From NCBI RefSeq assembly GCF_023856365.1, contig NC_064543.1, forward strand, positions 10,023,459-10,087,458: a stretch of DNA of 64,000 bases, read 5' to 3'. This DNA comes from Brienomyrus brachyistius. Its lineage: Eukaryota; Chordata; Actinopteri; Osteoglossiformes; Mormyridae. Numbering within the stretch: the first letter of the stretch is position 1; every line of letters starts with the position of its first letter. Shown here piece by piece: positions 13,301 to 44,454 of the stretch. A model generated the notes under the pieces. That model ran no database searches and was not told the DNA's origin. It was given only the letters and a program-made list of their open reading frames with translations. The translations under genes were made by a program, and so were the position numbers.

Positions 13301-16300
13301 AGAGTCACACGGGTCAAAGTCATGTGAAATGAGGTTAAGGCTGAAATTACCATTCTTCTTTATAAAATACAAATGATTAAATAAATGCAATATCTTTAGT
13401 TAAATGCACCGATCTGTTACAGTCCGTAGGAAAAAAATGCATTTTTTTATGTATTAATAATAAAAAGATTTTTTTTTCTGACACCTGTAACTCAACCCAG
13501 CTTTTTGCTCTGTCCTGAAAATATCTTGAACTGAGCAAAGAGGGTATGCTTTTCATCTACCCGTCTGTCCATCCATCCATCCATCCATCCACCCATCAGC
13601 TAATCCTGGTCAGGGTCACAGAAAGTGGGGGGGGGGAGGGAGCTGGAGCCAGCACAGGGCACAAGGATAGGGGAGGGGTGTATTCTATATTTATCTAATC
13701 ACTGTGTAAAAAAAGCATAGTAATGTCTAGGACAGAAGAGTGAAGCCTGTAATGGAATAAATCTGATGCAAGCTGTGAGAAGAATTAGCCTTCTGGGGGG
13801 GGGGGGGGGGGGGGGTGTGCCAGCCTTTTCTCTTGCCCTTCATATCCCTAAGGACAAAGATAGCAGAGCAGTGTTGGCATCACACCTGCCACTCGGTTCG
13901 AGTGAAATATCAGAGGCTGGGCAGGTGAGGGCAAAGCCACTGCCCACCATACGCTGTCCAGAGTCCCTGGCCACTCCGCCTACCCACAATGCACTGGGAA
14001 CTCCTGGCCACTCTGCCTACCCACAATGCACTGGGAACTCCTGGCCACTCTGCCTACCCACAATGCACTGGGAACTCCTGGCCACTCTGCCTACCCACAA
14101 TGCACTGGGAAGTCCTGGCCACTCTGCCTACCCACAATGCACTGGGAAGTCCTGGCCACTCTGCCTACCCACAATGCACTGGGAAGTCCTGGCCACTCTG
14201 CCTACCCATAATGCACTGGGAACTCCTGGCCACTCTGCCTACCCACAATGCACTGGGAACTCCAGGACAATGAAACAGGGTGTGGACAGCAACAGTCACA
14301 CCCTTTGTTTATAACCTTTGATTTATATTTTACAGTTACATTTATTTATTTTAGCATTTCCCAAAGCGACATTTTACACTGGGTGGGGGGGCATACCCGC
14401 CAGTGTCAGCGACTCCCACATGCTGATGTCGGTTCTTTACTCATCCACATTTAATGCGCCTTTTCGTTGTGTATCAGAGTATAGTGGGGGGGGGGGGGGG
14501 GGGGGGGGGGGTTTCAGGACAAAAGTGCTGACCGGTAAGAACCTGACCGGCTCAATAATTTGGCCTGTTTTGAGTTCACTCAGAAAATCGACACGATCGA
14601 TGCCTAAGAGATTACATCACTGAATTGCTGTATATATTCACAGACTGATCTTCTATAACCAACAGTATTACAATATTAAAGCCAAATTTGCTGTTCCGTT
14701 GATGCACATTTATGGGGTGGCTGAGGTTGGGGCCAGACTGGTACTTTCACATAGTACAGGAGCCTTATCAATTTCTTAAAATGTTTTTCCTTCCTTGTTA
14801 AACTATGCTGTTAATGTATCATGAAAACTCAGATATCTACGCTAACTGTGAACGCTGCCATCACCTGGTGTGCAAAGGAAACAGCACTTAAACACCACCT
14901 TCCACGGGCTGATCAGTCACACACCAATCAACAGATAAGCTGATATTGTACATGGCAGGGGATGACAAACCTATATGATCACAAATCAAACCAAAAAGAA
15001 GGAAGAGTCCGTTAAACCAAAAATAAGCTTTTACTCGGTACCCAGGCAGTTGTCAAATTGGTTAGTACTGGATTCTGTCATTATAACCTCAAGCTTAAAG
15101 AGACAGAAAAAAAACATCTATACATCTAGAGGTTCTGTAATTAATTTATGGAAGAACATATTTATTTTGGTAGAGTGAGGTCATGATGCAGATCCTGGGC
15201 TTTCATGCAGTACAGGCTGTTCCCAGAATGCAGAGGCGATTCGCTCCCTAAGCCACTCTTTTAGTCAAATTTGTAGATAAGTTTGTTACAGGTACAAAAG
15301 GTTCTTATTTAGTGTCAGTTAGTCAAATGTTTGTTTTAGTATAAAGTATGTATTCATTATACTGTACCTCAAGCCCGCAAACCAGAAAGTGGTGTGTGGG
15401 CTGGTTATTACCAACCACATTATTTAACCTGAATTTTTAATATAGTATGTTTTATTGCAGCCTGTTTGCAAGCAGGAGTCGCCCATAAGTTTCTATCAAA
15501 GGCTCTTCCTGTACAGAGAATAACGTCTGAGCTTCCAGAAACAAACCTCACTCAGGCTTTGTTGGGCCTGGGGGGGGGGGGGGGGGGTTGATATGGACCT
15601 TCTCAAGCAGCCTGGTTCCTGGTCAGCACAGCTGGCTGCCCCCCACCCCCTGACACCGCCCACCCTTCCGTTGCTTAGGGAAACGAGTCATTGTGACACT
15701 GGCACAGCAGCTCTCACCTCTCCGTGCCCTCCCCCAGGTCCTCTCACCTCTCCGTGCTTTCCCCCAGGTCCTCTCACCTCTCTGTGCACTCTCCCAGGTC
15801 CTCTCTCTCATCCTCCTCATCCATCACTCTGCATTGATTCTTATCATTCTCGTGTCTCAGTACATCTCAGTTCTCAGCTTTTCATTCCCTTTCTCCTTCA
15901 CCTCCTCCCTGATCTCCCCACATCACCCTGAAGCTGTAATAGCCAAATCTGCACTATTCTCTGGAGTATTTTTAATGAAAAACCACTTAAGGGAAAGGTG
16001 TTTTACAAAGATGTTTTCTTCATCGGGTTAGAAGAAGAAGACATCCTCTCATTTTGCATTCTACAACCAGTCGGATATTTAAAAAAGGACCTTGAAAAGG
16101 TTTCATGGCTAGTTTTGTTACATTATAATACATATTTACAGTGTTCCTGTGAATTGGTCAGCACAGCTATGCTTTGGCACTAAGTAAACAAAAATGAACA
16201 AGACAATATAAAAAGAATAATGTTTCCGTTTGTTGGACTGGGAATTATAGTGTTTCTGCAGAAGCAATCTGAAAGACAAGAGGAAGATATATTCCATGTA

Positions 16301-18209
16301 ATGACAGCAGGGAATCAGATACCAAGAAAATAAGTCTTGTATATTTGGTTCCCGAAGGCCTGTCTCGGCTGCATGGCCCCGTTGTACGGTAACTCGAACC
16401 TGCACATGCGCACAGGCAAGTCACAGCGTCAGAGGAGCACAAAGGGCCAAGCCTGCAGGAGAACTGTCTCATAAATGAGGTCAGTTCTCCTGGGTCAGCA
16501 ATTCCCTGAATAATTGAAATGATTACGTAATATTCAGTCACCCCGTCCACTGACATTTGGATTGTTTACATTACGTTTCCTTCCAATATTGTTGTAAACC
16601 GCAGCCCTAACGGCACGTATTGTTTGCACTTGGCTGCTGTCTGAATGAGTTCTAGAACTCAAATTGGGTTAAAGCAAACATGGAGAACTCAGTCCAATAA
16701 ACTGAAGTGGATTTAGTCTTTGGGCGGCACAGAAGCTCAGCGTTCAGCACTATGGCCTCACCCCTCCATTGGGCTGTTTAAATCGGATCCTGTCTCGGTG
16801 TGTATGTGCTTCCTACTGCATCCCAAAACCATGTAGCTGGGTGAATTGGCGTCTCAAAAATGCAAGTATTAACACCAATTATAACGTTACATAATAGATC
16901 GCTGTGTTGCAGCTGCGTGTGTGTGTATGTTCGTCAGGTATCCGGACCCTGACCTCAACTACTGGATGGACATTCGAGGAAAATGCATGCATGCATTTTT
17001 AGATATGATAAGGAACATGAGGAAACAATTAGAAAAGTACTTTAACTTCCACTGAGATCATCACAATGAATCCGCTTTTATCTCCTTTACGCGTTGAATG
17101 ACTACATAGAAACTGTACCATCCAACCTAATGGACAAACATTAAGAAACACCTAACTTCCAGAGAAACACAACCTTATTTCGTTTTATGTGATTTGAAGC
17201 ATGCACTTCATTCGATGAATACCTCGATCGAGGATTTAAGATGTGAGGAGTGGCAGTTGAAGAACACCTTCATCCAAAAGGCTGTGCTTTCAAATCCCAG
17301 CATGTTTTACTAAATCGGGAGACGAATTTAATGGGAATCACTTTAATAGAGGCCCTGTTGTGCATATACGTAAAACTGCATGTGCACAAGCTATTTTGGG
17401 TAATGTAACCAGTGAGTGGTTTTTTTTAATTACTTGCACAAGCTGAAACAGAAGACAACAAAGAGGGCGGGCTGCAGTCTGCAGTGTCCCTGTGATCGCT
17501 CAGCACAGCTACGGTTCATCACTAAGTGAATAAAAATGATCCAGACATACACTACATGGCCAAAAGTATGCAGACGCCCCACTTAATCATAGGAATTTCC
17601 TATTTCATCCACACCCACTGCTGACACAGATGCATAATTAAGCACACAGCCAGTCAGTCTCCTGTAACAAACATAACCAGCCGAATGGATGGTCAGACAG
17701 GAGAGGTTACTGACTTTACACTAGGTTACAACCCTCGGGTTCAGTAATGAAGTGGTCGGCCACACGGAAAGGGACGCGATCACCCAACATCAATACCCAA
17801 CCTGAATGGCAGCAATTCCAGCAACGTTCCAGCATGTAAAGGAAAGCTTTCCCAGAAATATCATATCCCAGTGGATATGACAGCAACAATGAACTGACCA
17901 ACTTCATATTAATACCGCTGGATTCGCAATGAGATGTTGGGAAGCTGGTATCCGCATATTTTTGGCCAAAGACTACAGTTTCCATTCCTTAGACAGGCAA
18001 TGATGGTGTTTCTCGTGCTGCCTCCAGGTCACCACCACCATCATCACCACCACCACCAGCAGCCGCAGCAGCCCCCGCTGACCCGGGGCGGATACACGCG
18101 ATCTCCATCCTGGACCCGCTGCAGCCGAGGGGAGCAGCCTCGCGACAGGAAGCACCACAGCGACTCCGAAAACACGGACCCCTTCCTGAAGATGGAGCGC
18201 CCAAAATAG
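2048..18209 (+). CDS. dbndd1: dysbindin domain-containing protein 1, 3' three coding exons (5' part not found, probably left of window)
   Basis: Three exons splice in frame: 2048-2188, 9198-9335 and 18028-18209 (TAG). Acceptors are ctcttag and cctccag types, and donors are gtaagt and gtgagt. Junction phases are all 1, giving about 153 residues. The first exon carries a Glu-rich stretch (PVEEEEVP) and GLLQVTERR. The second encodes the dysbindin core [20 protein letters not shown] followed by [17 protein letters not shown], the signature of DBNDD1. The last exon has RSPSWTR and ends FLKMERPK, matching the DBNDD1 tail. DBNDD1 is a small, poorly characterised relative of dysbindin without a catalytic domain. 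The last exon opens with nine consecutive histidines and a Gln/Pro run, which is unusual. The human protein is about 158 aa, so only a short N-terminal exon should be missing. It converges on afg3l1. The family call is firm; the 5' end is incomplete. Confidence 0.9.
2221..2363. mobile_element. hAT-type MITE beside a dbndd1 exon
   Basis: Terminal inverted repeats start CAGTGT and end AACACTG, with a nearly symmetrical interior (CCTCGGGGACC versus GGTCCCCGAGG). Flanking octamers ctctggaa (2213-2220) and atctggaa (2364-2371) match at 7 of 8 positions, as an 8-bp target duplication would. It begins 33 bp after the donor of the exon ending at 2188. Confidence 0.7.
5870..6145. mobile_element. fish 'ctggtc/accagc' palindromic repeat (MITE-like)
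   Basis: Repeated CTGGT/ACCAG and TTAGCTGG words in both orientations between A-rich and T-rich ends, as in the common fish dimeric repeat. The ends are not sharp. It lies in the dbndd1 intron. Confidence 0.45.
6680..6720. repeat. (TA)n/(CA)n microsatellite
   Basis: A pure TA run followed by a CA run and a second TA run. Confidence 0.9.
7434..7450. repeat. poly-C run of 17
   Basis: An uninterrupted C run in the dbndd1 intron. Confidence 0.9.
10344..10375. repeat. (ATT)n microsatellite
   Basis: About ten TTA/ATT units in the dbndd1 intron. Confidence 0.9.
13560..13680. repeat. (CATC)n and interspersed-repeat 3' end
   Basis: A (CCAT)n tract at 13567-13592 followed by 'gctggagccagcacagggcacaagg', the tail of a widespread fish repeat, with a short poly-G. 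Confidence 0.4.
13795..13815. repeat. poly-G run of 21
   Basis: An uninterrupted G run 150 bp before the 37-bp minisatellite. Confidence 0.9.
13965..14270. repeat. 37-bp minisatellite, about 8 units, dbndd1 intron
   Basis: The unit contains 'cacaatgcactgggaact' and 'cctggccactctgcctac'. Units differ mainly at one a/g position (gaactcc or gaagtcc). Because 37 is not a multiple of three, the frame rotates and still makes spurious ORFs. Confidence 0.9.
14486..14511. repeat. poly-G run of 26
   Basis: An uninterrupted run of 26 G on the + strand, one of the longest in the window. It has quadruplex potential, or possible assembly error in length. Confidence 0.9.
15570..15587. repeat. poly-G run of 18
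   Basis: An uninterrupted G run in the dbndd1 intron. Confidence 0.9.
15713..15805. repeat. 30-bp tandem repeat, about 3 units
   Basis: Units of 'ctctccgtgc...ccccaggtcctctcac' at 15717, 15747 and 15777, with small changes. Dbndd1 intron. Confidence 0.8.
16720..16865 (+). repeat. decayed copy of the same interspersed repeat family
   Basis: 'ggcggcacagaagctcagcg' to 'aaaccatgtagctgggtgaattggcgtct' matches the repeat body in order, with many substitutions. It lies in the dbndd1 intron. Confidence 0.45.
17550..17975 (-). mobile_element. non-autonomous DNA transposon, near complete, directly before dbndd1 last exon
   Basis: The left end reads CACTACATGGCCAAAAGTAT and the right end has the complementary ATATTTTTGGCCAAAG. 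The interior matches in reverse orientation the copy at 40812-41300 (for example the 'gagatgtt' and 'cattaat' blocks near the ends). It stops about 50 bp before the acceptor of the exon at 18028. Superfamily not assigned. Confidence 0.6.
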
Positions 18210-21200
18210 CACCCCCCCCCCTTCACAGGCGCCCAGGAACAGCACTCCCACCCGAGACCAAATGGTGCTACATGAACTGGTTTTGGAAGCTATGCCCCCC
18301 GCAGCCATGCGAGCGAGACACGCCCACACACGCACCCCTCCTGACACGTCGCACGTTTTATTTACATCCGGAAAATCAGGTTAGCAAAAAGTCCGAGGAT
18401 TCAGGCCCTCTCAGGAGCACCAACTCTTGTTTCGAGCATGCCCGCTCCCAGAGCATGCTGGGAAATCTACAGCGAGGTGTAAAAGCTCTGACTGGGTGGG
18501 TGGGGGGAGGTGTACAGATCATGGTTTAAGATGGGGCCCCACCCAGAACAGTTAAAGCAAAGGAGGACTTTGGCTTGTTACAGGCCAGACTCCTGCAGGC
18601 TGCTGTTCCAGACATATTGCTGTTAAAGAGGACACGATCAGCTGGTCCAAAATGGCCGCCGGCCGACTGTACCGAGGGGCTGACAAAGCACTTTTCCCCT
18701 CCGTGCCTCGCGTGTGTGTGCTGATGTGCGGGTAAACATGCTTCCAGTGCCAATCCTTCATTCATTATTCATTATGTACACTGCCCGTTTGACTTTGAGT
18801 GAGGAATGGGAGGGGGCGCGGGGGGGGGCAGGTGAAAAAGTTTTAGATTACGTAGCATTTCTTAGTGCCGAGTCGAAACCTTAGCCTTTCATTGACAGAT
18901 TTCATCAAGTATTTTCTTACAAACATACTGAGTTGCGTCCAGTTCCTGCAAATGTTTAACTTTCAACATAGAATCAACATAGAAACGTGGAACCATAAAT
19001 GAAAGCGGAGCAATACAGAGTGACTGACGGAGCTAAACGGAGGGACCGATGTTTTTGGTTGTGTGATACTCGACTTAGTTGGATCAGCAGAAGTTATATG
19101 TGCATTGCTGGTGAAATAAAATGTTGCAAAAATTACATGCCCCTGGTCTATCGATTTCCATTTGATGGTCCTGCTATTTAAACTGTGATCATGTAAGACT
19201 GTAGTTTGGTCGTCTACATTAAGCCATTTCTAAGAATACTCTTCAAACAGACACATAAAGGAGAAACCCACCTCCCATAGATCAGGTATACGGGGGGGGG
19301 GGGGCAATGAGGAGTAGTTTGTTATTTAGGGAGGGGCTACAATATAACTGAAGTGATGGAAAAGCTATTTGCCCCACCCCCCATAAAACACACACAAACC
19401 ACTCACACTCCATGGGCACTGAATGGTGCCCTGTAGACACTAACAGAAACAGCAGGCAGGGGTCAGTAAGGTCCCACAAAGGGTAGAGGACCCCTCAGTA
19501 GCACCACCATGCTGTTCTCAACATACCTAAAAGACAGACGTGCATGTGACCATGCCCACCTGACCACCCGACAGCCCACCCTCTCTATTTACTGCAACGG
19601 CATGGTGCAATAGGACAGAAACTGGGACTCATCTCATACAGACCATGAAGGTGCATAAGTTACTGAGCTAAGAACCAGAAATACGCTGCCTGCACATTTA
19701 ACCCAGAGTCATCCATCATCAAGACACTTCCGACCAACTTCAACAAGGGTGAGGAGCCTGCAAGGCTGAGCCTCCTGTCCCTGATGACTTTTATTTCAAG
19801 GTGGGGTGGGGGCGGGGGGCCAGGCTCGCTGCAGTGACGAACCACCTCGTTTTCATTCAGCGCAGGCAGACAGGGCTCACGGTTCGAGGCACACCATGTA
19901 GCAGGGAGGTCTTTACTGCACAGGATTCCCGGCACGTTCCTGGAGTTACCAAGTGAACAGAGCGGACTCAAGGCTCGAGGAATCTGCCCGCCGGGCCCCT
20001 GGACACCGCTGCACCTCTCTCATCTTCCAGAAAGCCATCCAAATACACTAATGCCCCATTTCTGCATAGATCCCCCCAGCACTGACTGACAGGATACACA
20101 TTTCCATGATAAACCAACTGTAGAATTTTTAAAGATTCAAATTAACTGACATCACCAAAGGAAATAAATATTTATAAAAATGTAAAAATTCGGTACAATA
20201 TTTTGCAATATTTTTCATCCACCCATCTTCCAACTTTTAATACAGTACAGGAGGGTGGGGCCTGGAGCCTATCCCAGGCAGCGCAGGGTACGAGGGAGGG
20301 GTGCACTAACATGGGACATGACCCCAACACTGCAAGGATAAGGCAAAATCACTTCCCACCCAGGCTGCCCCAATTACAAGCCCGTGACTCCACAGTGTCG
20401 GCCTTAAACACTGAAATAACGGCAGGAAAAGCGCGACGGACACGCAGGAGGGAGGGAGCGTGCATGCAGAACATCTACATCAGCTGCTGGTTTTTATCCC
20501 GTGCGATTTATGCAGCTGGATGTTTAAGTGGAGCAACTAAACCCCTTGCCAAGGGGTGTAATAACAGAACCCCCCCCCCCCCCCAAGGACATCAGCGACA
20601 TTTGTGTTACTAGCTCACATCCTTCATATTACAACCTGCAAGCCCCCAGGACACCATGAATTCCTATTCCAATCAAACCAACGGGGCAGTGTGAAAGTCT
20701 GTAAAAGCTCACGCAGCGCATACCCCCGGTCAGGCGTGCTTCGCCTCTCCCCACACAGACAGACATTAGTCACCCGCAGTTCCGTGTCACACTCGGCTGA
20801 TCCGAATCTGTCCAGACTCACCGGGAAGCTGAAGGAAACTGCCAGCCCAACAAAGAATGCAGCTTAATGTAAAAGCTAAGCAGGCATATTGCAGAATATA
20901 ATACAAAAACAAAAGGCCTAAGACAGACACTGAAGTGTGTGAAAGTAGTGTAATCCCTAAACAAGAATGACTAAAAAATGAGTAAACCCTCAGGCGGTAC
21001 TTAACAGGTCTTTTCTGACCACCCCTGCTCTCCTCAACTCCAGTCGGCCACAGCATCCTCAGCTCCCCCACCCCCGCTGTCTGCTGTAGAGCAGAACCCC
21101 CGCATTCCAGGGAGTGTGACAGACGGAACACCCTCCAGCTCCCCAACAAGGTGACCTGAGAACCTTCAGCAGTGCATAAGTACCTAAAAACACAGGGGCT

Positions 21201-22022
21201 TTAGGACTACGAAAAACAAGAGAGAGCCGCAGCGGTAAGAGAAAGTTACAGCCCGATAAGGCACTTCCTGTAACCTTCACGTCTTGAGGAAGTGGGAACT
21301 GGGGTGGTCTGGGGTTTGAGGTCATAATCCTCTAAGCACTCGGGGTGAAACCTCTAATCAATGAGTTAGTTGATTTTGGTGTTACTGTCTGTAGGGCCAA
21401 AGCCAGGCCTTCATGTCAAATACTCAACACAACAAGGCGACGTGAACAGGACAGGGAAGACATAACTGCTAACTGAGAAAGTGGGATGCTAGTTTTAGCG
21501 TCTGTTGGATTTTATTTCGAAAAGGGAACATCAGTGCTTATAAATGTACTATGCATTAAATATGAACATGACTCAGTATCTCCGCAAAAGGTTAAAACTT
21601 CATGGTGCACCAAGACGTGCCCCGGGAGGAAACCAAAGATTAAAATATCCATTTCTGATACACCCCGTCAGCCTTGTGACGATGACACGGTATGGTCTCC
21701 GACACAGTCACGCCATCCGGGACCCCCACCCAGGCAGACAACAGAGGTCAGACATACAGTACAGGGGAGCGACGTCTCCAGGGTCAGGAACCTCAAACGC
21801 CAGGTACCCCAGCTTGAAGTTTTTATCACTTTCCTTTCTCTAGGGGCTTATTTTAAGTTTGCTAAGCTCAGCAAAACCTTGGGATATGTGGCACCATCTG
21901 AAACACTGGAATAGCCCCCTTTTTAAGTATGTTAAATTCCTACATGGGTGACAAACCCTCCTGGACGGCTTGGCCATGGTCTCCCGTTGGGAGCAGTTTT
22001 GGGGACGACTACTCCTCTCCGC
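18210..22022. other. intergenic region between convergent dbndd1 and afg3l1
   Basis: Contains both 3'UTRs. A possible dbndd1 poly(A) hexamer (AATAAA) is at about 19112, and one for afg3l1 (minus strand) at about 21510. One interspersed repeat lies at 20215. Nothing else recognised. Confidence 0.5.
20215..20425. repeat. interspersed-repeat copy between dbndd1 and afg3l1
   Basis: 'tggagcctatcccaggcagcgcagggtacgagg' and 'acccaggctgccccaattacaagcccgtgac' are the conserved part of this repeat. Confidence 0.5.
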
Positions 22023-30897
<8,875 letters not shown>

Positions 30898-33413
30898 AAC
30901 CGCTCTTCTGCCGGCGGAATAACTTCTCTTCTACAACCCGCTTTTGCATCAGACGAACATGCTCAATGTCATTTTTTTTGTTTAAAAGGTGTACGAACTG
31001 TTTAGCACAGGGCCTGATAAGAAACTTAAATAATATAATTTAAGGTTTGATGATACTTTAACTTTTTACGAAGACCGACTTAAATTTTTATTGCTTACAG
31101 ATGACGTGAATTTTTTTTAAAGGTTGGCAAGGGTTTATAACAACTATGTAAATGCACGCATCTTTTTACTCAGGCAAAATATAGGGCATGCCCTGCTTCT
31201 ACGAGGGCCAGGTCCTGTTGCTTCATGTTGCAAATACGTTGCCAAGGAAAACCGTAAATATGTATATATACACTCCATAATCATTCTATGCTGCTTACTG
31301 CTAGGCATAGCTAATTTAGCATTGGTAAACGTATCTGAACAAGTTGATGAACAGTGTTGTAATTTAATCTTCTAGCATAACAGTCATGTGCGTGCCATTT
31401 CAAATATGCATATTTAATTGTACTAAAGCCAGTGCATTATTGGTTATATTGGTATCCAGGCGTGGAACTAAAGAATTTTTGCTACTAGCTAACGGCAAAT
31501 TCAGTAAAAATATAGATAGACATGCATTTCTTACTAACCAGTGGACTAGGGTGCAGTATTTAGTGTTTGCCCTTCGTCTAAGATACTCGCTTTAGGGGAG
31601 TAGCCGATCTTAACTTCCCATCCTGCTTGTGCTATTGTTTTTGATAAATATCTGTACATTTTGTGGACGTTGACTTAAAAGGACTACAATGTCATACCAA
31701 GGACCGTGTACATCGTATGCTTGCAAAGCAGTAATTTGTGGTACATAGCAATTTTGGTCCTAACGATATCATCGTAGAGTTCAAATCCCACCTCTGTTTC
31801 ACTTGAGTGGAGTTCCTATGTTTTTCGTGTGTTGGGCAAGTTGCTTACTAACGGATATCTCTAAATCAGCCTAAGTATGTGCATGTTTTTGTCCTGTGAT
31901 GAAATGATATACTCCCTTCCCTGGACAGGCTCCAAGCCATTCTTTGATCCTGAAATGTTTGGAAGATGGGTATGCCTAATTTAATGAAAATTAGGTCCAA
32001 AAACTAACCGTTGGAAAGTAATATTAATTAATTGCATTTACAGGTAACTGCATTTTGATATGTCGGCCTATCGAGAAATTGCCCGGTATGGTAGATGGCA
32101 AGTACAGTGTACTTTGCTCTGATTTAAATTTTTGCCATCTAAAATAATCGCAACACAGTGCAATAGAAGCTGAGTTTATGCAGTCACTTTTACACATTTA
32201 AATGTAATATATTATTAGAATTTTATTCATGCATAATATTTACATACATTAATAAATTAACTGTACATATTTACTGCAGAATGTTTCAATTACAGAAAAC
32301 ACCAACAGACCTGTAAGACTGATCCTTTTAAAATAAGTAGGTTTATCATTTCGAAAGGAGGCTGAAACAACTCAGCAAATATGTAAAATCATCAAGTAAT
32401 ATTTGATACAATGTCTCTTACTGTTGCAGGGTTTATAAAAAATGAACATATGCATCATGTGAAGTAACGTAAATAAGCTGCGATTTTACCCCATTGAATG
32501 TGCTCTACTTCCACGAAGCATGCAGGCTCACAATAAAGGTTCAAATCACGATCATTTACATTGTTAATATTGATAATGTACACTAAGACGCATAAACACA
32601 CACACCACATTCATAATGAGACCTCTTAGCAGAATGAGGAATTGTAAACTTCGGTTACAATCATGAATCTTTCCACTGGAGGCTGCTGTACACCCCTTTT
32701 ATATAATGCTTTAATATCTTTAATTTCCTCACTAATGTGAATCATCACATTACACCACGATAGAGCACAAGGCACCTGCACAGCTTAATCCGAGGCATTA
32801 CGCGGGACGGCACAAAACTTTTTATGTCGCTAACTAGTTCTAGCTGGTTGGCTTTGTACCCAACAGAGACCAATACTTCAGGAAACAAAACAGTAATGTA
32901 ATTACCTTTAGACAAAACAGTGTTAATTCCTGCTATTTTAGTGTTATGACATGGCTTCAGAATATGGGCTATATGGTACCAGCTGAACAGAACACAATAT
33001 TTAGTTGTTAGTGTACAACAGTTAAATTAGGATGCAAGTACTTGACTTCTCAGTACACAATAACCACATTTATAACCCCAGCACAGATAAAAGCTGTACG
33101 TATGCAATCAGAACAGCAACACAACATGCACAGAGCAGAGTCTCAAATGTGGCCCTGTTCACAGTGTGTTTGCTACGCAAATGGGGACACTTGTTTAGTG
33201 CTTTACAATTTCCCTCTTCCATCATGTGGTGCTGTCGGATGCTGTGCATGGAGCAACATGGCTGAAAACGGGCGTGCCGACCAAACAAGGCATGGAAAGA
33301 CATGGATGAAAATTGGTCTAATGCTATTTGTGGCATACCAATCTCAAAAGGCACCTTACACCAGCCACCAATGGAATCCAATGCCCTTCGCTGTCTGACA
33401 GCCAGACTCGGGT
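30898..33413. other. intergenic region between afg3l1 start and def8 end
   Basis: AT-rich, with the afg3l1 5' region at its left end, the def8 3'UTR at its right end and one decayed repeat at 31735. No gene seen. Confidence 0.5.
31735..31970 (+). repeat. decayed copy of the interspersed repeat upstream of afg3l1
   Basis: 'gagttcaaatcccacctctg', 'ttgggcaagttgct' and 'tccctggacaggctccaagcc' keep the order of the family. Confidence 0.4.
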
Positions 33414-43482
<10,069 letters not shown>

Positions 43483-43497
43483 CTCTTCAGCTACATC
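43483..43497 (-). promoter_or_regulatory. def8: def8 5'UTR segment with acceptor and ATG-TAG start-stop element
   Basis: A good acceptor (ctctccgcag, ending at 43497) precedes ATGTAG at 43496-43491, then eight bases, then the main def8 ATG at 43482. If the splice is used, the mRNA carries a minimal upstream ORF (start codon directly followed by a stop) just before the initiator. Such elements can stall ribosomes and lower translation. The upstream noncoding exon was not located; the CpG-rich stretch near 44.5 kb is the likely promoter area. Confidence 0.5.
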
Positions 43498-44454
43498 TGC
43501 GGAGAGCAGACATTGACCGCTCACCCATATGCATCTCCAACTCTCACGTTACGCTCCTGGAAATTCTGCTGAGTGCCACCTCCCTTCCAGCGCTGCCAAC
43601 TCTCACGCATCTGGCGTTACACCCACGCTTTGTGACACTCAGTCTCACGAAAGAAATCTTACAGCAAATCTATAGTATTCCATTATAACCATAACATTAT
43701 GTACCTCAAAAGCGTCGGGCCAGTTTGCGGACCCAACGAATGCATGTAAATACGAGTGCATGTGTGTGCAGACTCGTCCCGAATTGAAATCACACTCCAG
43801 ATAGCTGCCCGGAGTTTGCAACCCTGCCTTTCACACAGCTATGTTATTGTGTTCATACAATATGGGATTTCAGGAAAACATAGAGTGACGCCCTGGTTAC
43901 AAAGCACTAAAACTGACTGACAACGTACTGGGCGATGCGCGATGGTTTTTAGTGTATGTGCGTAAAGAAACACGGAGCAGATCACGGGGCGTAAACAAAC
44001 AGCGCAAAAGCGCCGTCGCTGTGTGCGGGGGGACGGGGGGACAGGGGCCCCGGCGGGGGGGGGGGGGATGCTTAAAAACAACCTGACACAGGATAACAGA
44101 AGTCACTGGAAAAATGAGGGAAAATGTCACTGGACGGATGAGGGCAGCTGTCTGTGGATGTAAACAAGGGACGAAACCCGGCCGGCCAGCATTAACTGAA
44201 GAGATGCAACCGAACGCTGTCACCCTTTACCCGCTGTTCCTTTATTATAATATATTTCTCTCTCATCTGAATGCACTTCTAACTGGCACATGCATACATT
44301 TACTATACAGTGTTAAGCTGGAAAAGGACAATATAATATAAGTCGAATAAACTGTGCAGAAAAGGACGTCGGCACTTTCCGTGGTAAACATATCGGATTG
44401 TCGCGCTGCTGGTTTAGTCCTTTCGGGAGCTGACTGACAGTTAGGCAGGTAGTT

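Larger units (their letters stand above)
9336..18027. other. dbndd1 intron (8.7 kb)
   Basis: Holds microsatellites, two minisatellites, several poly-G tracts, two decayed interspersed repeats and the DNA transposon at 17550. The open frame of 213 codons on the minus strand at 11872-12513 shows no recognisable domain and is not called. Confidence 0.6.

Noticed and set aside
13766..14314. 182-codon + strand ORF with [17 protein letters not shown] repeats
   Set aside because: Product of the 37-bp minisatellite; no domain, no splice context.
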